Below, piece by piece: positions 1 to 4,433 of a stretch of DNA of 8,428 nt; within the stretch, counting starts at the first letter, position 1; every line of letters starts with the position of its first letter. The notes under the pieces were generated by a model. It searched no databases, was not told the DNA's origin, and saw only the letters and a list, made by a program, of their open reading frames with translations. The stretch is from contig JAHEEL010000097.1 in assembly GCA_024640745.1 (NCBI GenBank), positions 1-8,428 on the forward strand, read 5' to 3'. The translations under genes and the position numbers were made by a program. This stretch comes from Actinomycetes bacterium (GTDB lineage Bacteria; Actinomycetota; Acidimicrobiia; Spongiisociales; UBA5794).

Positions 1-586
1 GGGCGTCAACGAGCGCCGCCGCCTCCGCCGAGTCGGCGGGGATACCCGCGTCGATCAGGCGCAAGAGCGCGTCGTTCACGTCGTGGGCTTCGGACGACAA
101 ATGCTGCCAGTCGTCGGCGGTGTATTCGCCGGTCCGCCGTGCGGACTCGGCGTAGGCTTCGGTGTCACCCCACCGATCCCGTGCTTCGTCGGCGTACGCA
201 TCCGGATCGAACGGGCCGAACGCCTCGAGCTTCTCTTCGGGAGTCATCGTCGTTCCTTCCGTTTCCGATTCGATGGTCGCGTCGAGTGCCGCAGCGATGC
301 GCTCGAGGCGGACGCGTTGATGCTCGACACGGATACGTGCCTGTCGGAGCGCGTCCGCGGTACTCGAGCGCTGGTCGAGCAGCTGCCCGATCTCGTCCAG
401 TCCGAGGCCGAGCTCCCGGTAGGCAAGGATCTGCTGCAACCGGCTGATGTCACCGGCCGAGTACCCGCGGTAGCCGTTCGCCCTGCGTTCCGAGGGTGTC
501 AGCAAGCCGATGTCGTCGTAGTGGTGGAGCGTCCGAACGGTGATGCCGCCAAGCCGGGCCACCTCGCCGATGGTTGTCGTCTGCAT
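1..586 (-). CDS. MerR-family regulator, TipA-like (3' end cut off by window)
   Basis: This is the first 195 residues of a thiopeptide-type MerR activator. Residues 5-70 form the winged-helix DNA-binding domain (TIGEVARLGGITVRTLHHYD, then GYRGYSAGDISRLQQI). Residues 75-105 are the charged dimerisation helix. From residue 114 (MTPEEKLEAFGPFDPDAY...RWGDTEAY) comes the TipAS-type ligand-binding domain. Family knowledge: Streptomyces TipAL binds thiopeptide antibiotics through this domain and then activates its own promoter; MerR proteins act by twisting promoters with over-long spacers. The ATG at 586 is chosen because the protein then begins right at the HTH and lies just behind a MerR-type promoter. 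There is no Shine-Dalgarno before it. The C-terminal part, where the ligand-reactive Cys of TipA would be, is outside the window, so that residue cannot be checked. An internal ATG at 247 may give a short form. The family is clear; the ligand is unknown. Confidence 0.93.
   Translation of the reverse strand, partial: MQTTTIGEVARLGGITVRTLHHYDDIGLLTPSERRANGYRGYSAGDISRLQQILAYRELGLGLDEIGQLLDQRSSTADALRQARIRVEHQRVRLERIAAALDATIESETEGTTMTPEEKLEAFGPFDPDAYADEARDRWGDTEAYAESARRTGEYTADDWQHLSSEAHDVNDALLRLIDAGIPADSAEAAALVDA
247..264 (-). promoter_or_regulatory. Internal ribosome binding site and ATG for a TipAS-like short form
   Basis: Inside the regulator gene, in frame, GGAAGGA is followed after 6 bases (ACGACG) by ATG at 247-245, codon 114. 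The ATG falls exactly at the boundary between the dimerisation helix and the TipAS-like domain (MTPEEK). The main start at 586 has no such site. In Streptomyces tipA an equivalent internal start makes an abundant ligand-binding protein without the DNA-binding domain. Use of this site here is inferred. Confidence 0.55.
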
Positions 587-592
587 GGGCGC

Positions 593-623
593 AATGTAGA
601 CCATGACGTCACGTGAGGGTCAA
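593..623 (-). promoter_or_regulatory. MerR-type autoregulated promoter and operator
   Basis: On the minus strand TTGACC (623-618) and TACATT (598-593) are separated by 19 bp, the long spacer typical of MerR-activated promoters. The spacer is filled by an imperfect dyad centred on 610: ACCCTCACGT, then G, then ACGTCATGGT (620-600), with 8 of 10 positions matching between arms. The -10 ends only 6 bases before the ATG at 586, so transcription would start at or next to the start codon. The likely regulator is the TipA-like product itself (inference). Confidence 0.75.
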
Positions 624-819
624 GGGTTCTCGATCGCTGCCCGCGACCGACTCGGTTGGGGTGGGCCGGCGTGCCCGGGCGGCCGGTTGGGTGCGCGGTT
701 GCATCAGCAACGATCCCTGCCGATCATCGCCACGGTTCCCCCGACGGCGGCGCCGATATGCGCGGTGAGGCGTTCGGGAACCCCACCGAGAAGCCGCGGC
801 GCCCGCCGAGACGAGCGCG

Positions 820-1251
820 CTAGGAGCGGAACAGCCTCCGCAGGATGAAAAGCGTCAGCAGCGCCGATGCCCCGATGATCGCCGCAACCCGGGCGTCGAC
901 GCCGATATCGGGGCGACCTTCCACGCTGCCCGCCAGCAGCAGCCCGATTCGCGAGTCCTTGGCGTTGACGGTCGAGGCAACGACGAGCCCGGCGGCTCCA
1001 TGATCGATGGTGGCTTCCTCGGCGACGACGATGGCGGCTCCGGATTGGTTCACCGTGGCCTGGTCGGCGTCGACAAGGAACGCTCCGCCCTGCGTGATGT
1101 CGGCGGAAGCGGACGCGATCGACTGGGCGCCACCTTGGCGAATTGAGACGGTCTGCGCGTCGACGTGGCCTGCACCGCCCTGGCTGATATTGACGATCTG
1201 GGCGTTGACCTCGTCCTGGAACGGTTCGCTCGGGATTTGCTCGTCCGACAT
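820..1251 (-). CDS. Tail-anchored protein of 15-residue glycine-rich repeats, unknown function
   Basis: A 143-residue protein I cannot name. After a short acidic head (residues 1-16) it consists of repeats with a core of the form I-x-Q-G-G-A, starting at residues 22, 37, 52, 67 and 82, an exact 15-residue spacing. The first three cores are ISQGGA, IRQGGA and ITQGGA; the last two degrade to VNQSGA and IDHGAA. Between cores the pattern A-x-x-V-D/S recurs. Residues 121-137 (VAAIIGASALLTLFIL) are hydrophobic and are followed by RRLFRS, so the protein is probably anchored by its C-terminus with the repeats in the cytoplasm. There is no signal peptide. The ATG at 1251 has a good GGAGG (1264-1260) 8 bases upstream. 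The regular short period suggests a beta-solenoid, possibly polymerising or a membrane-surface scaffold; this is inference from pattern alone. It is divergent from the SGNH lipoprotein gene, with 75 bp between starts. Confidence 0.85.
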   Translation of the reverse strand: MSDEQIPSEPFQDEVNAQIVNISQGGAGHVDAQTVSIRQGGAQSIASASADITQGGAFLVDADQATVNQSGAAIVVAEEATIDHGAAGLVVASTVNAKDSRIGLLLAGSVEGRPDIGVDARVAAIIGASALLTLFILRRLFRS

Positions 1252-1326
1252 GTGTTGATCCTCCGGTTGCTGCCGCCAAGACTATCGATCGGCAAGTAGT
1301 TGTGTTTCAGGGGCAGAATCCCATCC

Positions 1327-2259
1327 ATGAAGCGGATCACGACCCTTGCGGTGGCGGCAGCGGCGTTGGCGGCCGCCTGCTCGAGCGCGCCGGCGGCCGA
1401 AACCAGCACCACCGACACGTTCGCGGCACTCGAGACCACGAGCACTCTCGCTCCGACGACAAGTTCCACGGCCGAAACGACCACCACGGAGCTACCGACC
1501 ACGACCGAATCGATCGACGAGGAGCCGCCGGTGGTGGAGACGGTTCCGGCCGACGCCGACACCGTGGACACCTATCTGGTCGAATTCACCGGTTCCACCG
1601 AGCCCGGGGCGACGGTGGCGGTGAACGGTGAGCCGGTTGAGCTCGGCACCGATGGGGGGTTCACCGTCATGCTCCCCTCGGACCTCGGCGAGAACGAGGT
1701 TGTCATCGAGGCGGTGGACGAGCTCGGGAATGCGGGCGTTACCACGGTGACCTACTCGTTCGAGCCCGAAGACGGCTGGATTGCTGCAGTGGGGGACTCG
1801 GTGATGCTCGGCTCGAAGGATGAACTCGAGAAGCGAATCGGTCCCGGCACCGTCGACGCCATTGTGTCCCGCCAATTTGCCGACACTCCGAGCCTCGTGT
1901 CCCGACTGCTGGCCCGCCCGGTGCCACCGCAGGTGATCGTGGTGCATCTCGGCACGAATGGACCCGTCCAGGAGCGCCACTTCGAATCAACGATGGAGAT
2001 CGCCGCCGACGTTCCGCTGATGGTGTTCATCAACGCACACGTCCCGACCCGCAACTGGGAGTCGACCACGAATCGAGAGCTGGCGGAGGGCGTCGAGCGC
2101 TACGAAAACGCGGTGCTCGTCGATTGGCATTCCCCCACCGAGGGTCGCAGCGACCTCTTTGCGGCCGACAACTTCCATCCGAAGCAACCCGGGCGCGTCA
2201 TCTACGCAGACTTGGTCGCCGAGGCGATCTTCCCCCACTGGGAGTCGGCGAACGAGTAG
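1327..2259 (+). CDS. Secreted lipoprotein with Ig-like and SGNH hydrolase/acyltransferase domains
   Basis: A 310-residue exported protein. Residues 1-18 are a lipoprotein signal peptide (MKR, hydrophobic Ala-rich core, lipobox LAAAC with Cys18). Residues 19-65 are a Thr/Ser-rich linker. Residues 72-147 resemble a bacterial Ig-like domain (FTGSTEPGATVAVNGEPV ... VTYSFEP). Residues 150-305 are an SGNH domain: GDS with Ser158 as nucleophile, HLGTNG with Asn211, and DNFHP with Asp281 and His284 completing the likely triad. In actinobacteria such domains resemble the C-terminal part of OatA-type acyltransferases, which esterify or de-esterify cell-wall sugars, so a role on envelope glycans is plausible but the substrate is unknown. 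There is no acyltransferase-3 membrane domain here. An in-frame TTG at 1300 exists, but the ATG at 1327 gives a proper signal peptide and follows an AGGGG (1309-1313), at a rather long 13-base spacing. Confidence 0.9.
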   Translation: MKRITTLAVAAAALAAACSSAPAAETSTTDTFAALETTSTLAPTTSSTAETTTTELPTTTESIDEEPPVVETVPADADTVDTYLVEFTGSTEPGATVAVNGEPVELGTDGGFTVMLPSDLGENEVVIEAVDELGNAGVTTVTYSFEPEDGWIAAVGDSVMLGSKDELEKRIGPGTVDAIVSRQFADTPSLVSRLLARPVPPQVIVVHLGTNGPVQERHFESTMEIAADVPLMVFINAHVPTRNWESTTNRELAEGVERYENAVLVDWHSPTEGRSDLFAADNFHPKQPGRVIYADLVAEAIFPHWESANE

Positions 2260-2357
2260 GCGTCGGCGACGAGCCCATCGCCGCGTTGAGCGGCTGGGTC
2301 GAGAACCTGCGGCCACCAACAAACTGCTCCGCAAATTGCGAGCCGCGCGTAGGGTCG

Positions 2358-2389
2358 TCCCCACACCCCTGTGGGGAGGAGTGCCTCCT
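2358..2389 (+). terminator. Hairpin pair downstream of the SGNH gene, possible terminator
   Basis: About 100 bases after the SGNH stop codon there is a perfect 8-bp stem TCCCCACA / TGTGGGGA (2358-2365 and 2370-2377) with a CCCC loop. It overlaps a second short stem AGGAG / CTCCT (2377-2381 and 2385-2389). No T-run follows, so this is not a classical intrinsic terminator; the overlap means only one of the two stems can form fully at a time. The role is uncertain. Confidence 0.35.
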
Positions 2390-2486
2390 GACCCACGGCG
2401 GACCCCGATGGAGCCGCGGCGTTTGGCGACGGTCGCGGCTCCGTCGCGTCGAGCACAAGCGCGAAACACGCCCGCAACACGGCTGA

Positions 2487-2749
2487 ATCCGATCGGCAAT
2501 CGGTCACTCGGTGACACTCGGTGCGCTCGGCGCCTTCATCCTGTGGTTCGGTTGGTACGGATTCAATGCGGGATCCACGTTGGCCGCCGTCGGCCAGGAC
2601 ATCGCCTCGCCGGCGGTGACGACGACACTCGCTGCCGCGGCGGGATTGATCGAACCGAACATGGAGGCGCGGCCTATCCCGAGTTCTTCTTCCAGGAGCA
2701 AATCGCGGCCCCCGCCGACCTCGACCCGGTGGGCGGCAACGGCCACTGA
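2487..2749 (+). pseudogene. amt: Decayed ammonium transporter (Amt/AmtB) remnant
   Basis: Two pieces of an Amt protein survive side by side in different frames. From about 2493 (frame of 2511) the translation contains GHSVTLGALGAFILWFGWYG, then FNAGSTLAAVGQDIA and TTTLAAAAG, the mid-protein membrane segment with the highly conserved WFGW-x-GFN-x-GS signature of Amt channels. Near 2641-2645 the match ends, and in another frame it resumes with GIDRTEHGGAAYPEF and a further 18 residues to a TGA at 2747-2749. The D-x-x-E-H-G...AYPEF pattern is the cytoplasmic C-terminal motif of Amt. The intervening half of the membrane domain and the whole N-terminal part (roughly 200 residues) are missing, and a TGA at 2484 closes the frame upstream. 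No start codon with a ribosome site was found. Amt proteins normally have 400-450 residues, so this cannot be functional. It looks like internal deletion plus frameshift, not a small gene. Confidence 0.82.
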
Positions 2750-2795
2750 CGGGAGACGAGCCAGAAGCCTTGCTGCACGTGGCCAGGGCTCGCAC

Positions 2796-2872
2796 CGCCG
2801 AATAGGACGTCACCGGCCTGCGGAACGAAACGGCCATTCGTTCCGCAGGCCCCGGGGCGCCGAATCGGACGT
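2796..2872. repeat. Long perfect hairpin flanked by 15-bp direct repeats
   Basis: GGCCTGCGGAACGAA (2815-2829) and TTCGTTCCGCAGGCC (2837-2851) form a perfect 15-bp stem with a 7-base loop. Outside it lie two near-identical direct repeats, CGCCGAATAGGACGT (2796-2810) and CGCCGAATCGGACGT (2858-2872), matching at 14 of 15 positions. No T-run follows on either strand. It sits between the amt remnant and otsA. It could be a bidirectional terminator, a small palindromic insertion with a duplicated target, or regulator sites for otsA; the sequence does not decide. Confidence 0.6.
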
Positions 2873-2934
2873 TGCGAACCCCCGTTCGCGAAAGGGCCGT
2901 CCGACATTGCGGCGAGTAGGCTCGAACGGGACAG

Positions 2935-2940
2935 AGGAGG
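2935..2940 (+). promoter_or_regulatory. Perfect Shine-Dalgarno of otsA, with no canonical start codon behind it
   Basis: AGGAGG at 2935-2940 is the strongest ribosome binding site in the window. The codon at the right distance in the otsA frame (7 bases on, 2948-2950) is GTT, not ATG, GTG or TTG. A possible -10-like TAGGCT lies at 2917-2922, but no convincing -35 accompanies it. Confidence 0.7.
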
Positions 2941-2947
2941 GGTCACC

Positions 2948-4315
2948 GTTCAGCGCATCATCGTTGTCGCCAATCGGCTTCCGGTTTCCTGGGACGGGGA
3001 GGAGTGGTCGATCAGCCCCGGCGGACTCGTCCGTGCGTTGCGGCCGGTGCTGCAGAACGCAGATGGCGCGTGGGTCGGCTGGCCCGGTATCTCCGACTTC
3101 GATCCGCCGCCGTTCGAGTACGACGGCATCTATCAGCAACCCGTTCCGCTGAGCGAGGAAGAGGTCGACAGCTTCTATTTCGGGTTCTGCAACGGAACGC
3201 TGTGGCCGCTCTACCACGATGCCATCGTGGCTCCCGAATACCACCGCCATACGTGGCGCCCCTATGTGGCGGTGAATCGGCGCTACGCGGAGGCGACGGC
3301 CAAGGTCGTCGGACCGGGGGACATCGCTTGGGTCCAGGACTATCAGCTCCAGCTCGTGCCCGAGATGCTGCGCGCGATGGTGCCGGACGCAACCATCGGC
3401 TTCTATCTCCACATACCCTTCCCGCCCATCGAGGTATTCGCCCGCCTCCCGTGGCGGCGCCAGATTCTCGAGGGCCTCCTCGGCGCAGACGTGGTCGCGT
3501 TCCAAACGCGCCAGAGCTCAGCCAACTTCTCTCGTGCCGCGCGACTGCTCGCCGGCGCTCAAGTAGTTGGGCGGCGCGAGGTTCTGTGGCACGGGCGGCC
3601 GGTCCATCTCCAGTCCGCGCCGATTGCCATCGACACGGCGGAGTTCGATCAGATGGCGCAGTCGCCGGCAGTGCGACAGCGCGCTGCCGAGATCCGCTCC
3701 GAGCTCGGCGACCCTGAAACCGTGATCCTGGGCATGGATCGGCTCGACTACACCAAGGGCATCGACCTGCGCCTGAAGGCGTTCGGAGCGCTCCTCGAGA
3801 ACGCACCCCGTGACCGGCATACGTACGCTTTCGTTCAGGTCGCTGTTCCCAGTCGAGAACAGGTACCCGCGTATCAGCAGCTCCGCGTCGACATCGAGCA
3901 GATCGTTGGTCGCATCAACGGAGAATTCGGAGAGCCGGGTTGGGCGCCGGTCTCGTACCTCTATCGGACGCTCCCGTTCGAGGAACTCATCGCCTACTAC
4001 GTTGCCGCCAATGTGATGCTGGTCACGCCGTTGCGCGACGGCATGAACCTGGTAGCGAAGGAATACGTCGCGTCACGATTCGAGGACGACGGGGTCTTGG
4101 TGCTCAGCGAGTTCGCCGGCGCAGCCGAACAGCTTCGGGCGGCACTCATCGTGAACCCGTACGACGTCGATGCCGTCGCCGAGACGCTCGCATACGCGGC
4201 CGGGATGCCGGAGCAGGAGCAGCGGCGCCGGATGCGTCGGCTTCGCAACACCGTCCGCAAGTCGGACGTCTTCCAGTGGGCGAACGACTGTCTGGCAACG
4301 CTGGAGGTCCGGTGA
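2948..4315 (+). CDS. otsA: Alpha,alpha-trehalose-phosphate synthase (GT20)
   Basis: OtsA transfers glucose from a nucleotide-glucose (UDP-, ADP- or GDP-glucose, not predictable here) to glucose 6-phosphate, giving trehalose 6-phosphate in the cytoplasm. Counting from 2948 (455 residues; E. coli OtsA has about 470): IIVVANRLPV (4-13) and SPGGL (23-27) form the N-terminal sugar-phosphate and nucleotide loops; NGTLWPLYH (82-90); WVQDYQLQLVPEM (128-140); GFYLHIPFPP (151-160); GMDRLDYTKG with Arg265 and Lys270; and PLRDGMNLVAKEY with Asp364 and Glu372 contacting the donor. All key residues are present. The start is abnormal: the first canonical start in frame is TTG at 3038, which would delete the first 30 residues including ANRLPV and the GGL loop, both essential in the family. 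GTT at 2948, 7 bases after AGGAGG, is the best fit. Either it is a rare start, or the base at 2950 is a sequencing or mutational change from GTG. The gene converges on the GH65 gene, 118 bp away. Confidence 0.95.
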   Translation, partial: VQRIIVVANRLPVSWDGEEWSISPGGLVRALRPVLQNADGAWVGWPGISDFDPPPFEYDGIYQQPVPLSEEEVDSFYFGFCNGTLWPLYHDAIVAPEYHRHTWRPYVAVNRRYAEATAKVVGPGDIAWVQDYQLQLVPEMLRAMVPDATIGFYLHIPFPPIEVFARLPWRRQILEGLLGADVVAFQTRQSSANFSRAARLLAGAQVVGRREVLWHGRPVHLQSAPIAIDTAEFDQMAQSPAVRQRAAEIRSELGDPETVILGMDRLDYTKGIDLRLKAFGALLENAPRDRHTYAFVQVAVPSREQVPAYQQLRVDIEQIVGRINGEFGEPGWAPVSYLYRTLPFEELIAYYVAANVMLVTPLRDGMNLVAKEYVASRFEDDGVLVLSEFAGAAEQLRAALIVNPYDVDAVAETLAYAAGMPEQEQRRRMRRLRNTVRKSDVFQWANDCLATLEVR

Positions 4316-4348
4316 TCGCCGCCGGGCTCGCAGCGGCCTTATCGGGTA

Positions 4349-4363
4349 ACGCCTGCTGGGCGT
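4349..4363. terminator. Weak hairpin between convergent otsA and GH65 genes
   Basis: ACGCC and GGCGT form a 5-bp stem around a TGCTG loop, 33 bases after the otsA stop, followed on the plus strand by GATTTCC. The place is right for a terminator between convergent genes, but the stem is short and there is no true T-run. This is the only candidate seen in the 118-bp gap. Confidence 0.2.
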
Positions 4364-4433
4364 GATTTCCGGTTGATCCCAGCTCCTGAATCGGCGAGCC
4401 ATGGTGCCGCACCGTCGTCGGGGTCGCTCCTGC

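Noticed and set aside
83..616. 177-codon plus-strand frame opposite the MerR gene
   Set aside because: The minus strand reads a clear TipA-like protein from 586 to the window edge, so this frame is its antisense shadow.
1252..1326. Divergent promoters between the repeat protein and the lipoprotein
   Set aside because: Promoters must lie here or overlap the genes, but no -35/-10 pair with sensible spacing stood out on either strand.
1050..1571. 173-codon minus-strand frame across the divergent intergenic region
   Set aside because: It overlaps both the repeat protein and the signal peptide of the lipoprotein; its Ser/Val-rich beginning is just the complement of the Thr-rich linker.
2874..2889. 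GCGAAC / GTTCGC inverted repeat with CCCC loop upstream of otsA
   Set aside because: A 6-bp stem in GC-rich DNA is expected by chance; no known operator is recognised, so it was not listed as a regulatory site.
2511..3152. 213-codon plus-strand frame as an intact membrane protein gene
   Set aside because: Only its first 45 or so residues look like Amt; the rest is a low-complexity shifted reading running into otsA out of frame. It is better explained as part of a broken amt gene.
2810..3505. 231-codon minus-strand frame over the start of otsA
   Set aside because: It is antisense to the conserved OtsA N-terminal half, has no domain of its own and runs through the hairpin; a shadow frame.
3004..3717. 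237-codon plus-strand frame inside otsA
   Set aside because: Out-of-frame, Arg/Ala/Pro-rich translation typical of a shifted reading of GC-rich coding DNA; the other frame has all OtsA motifs.
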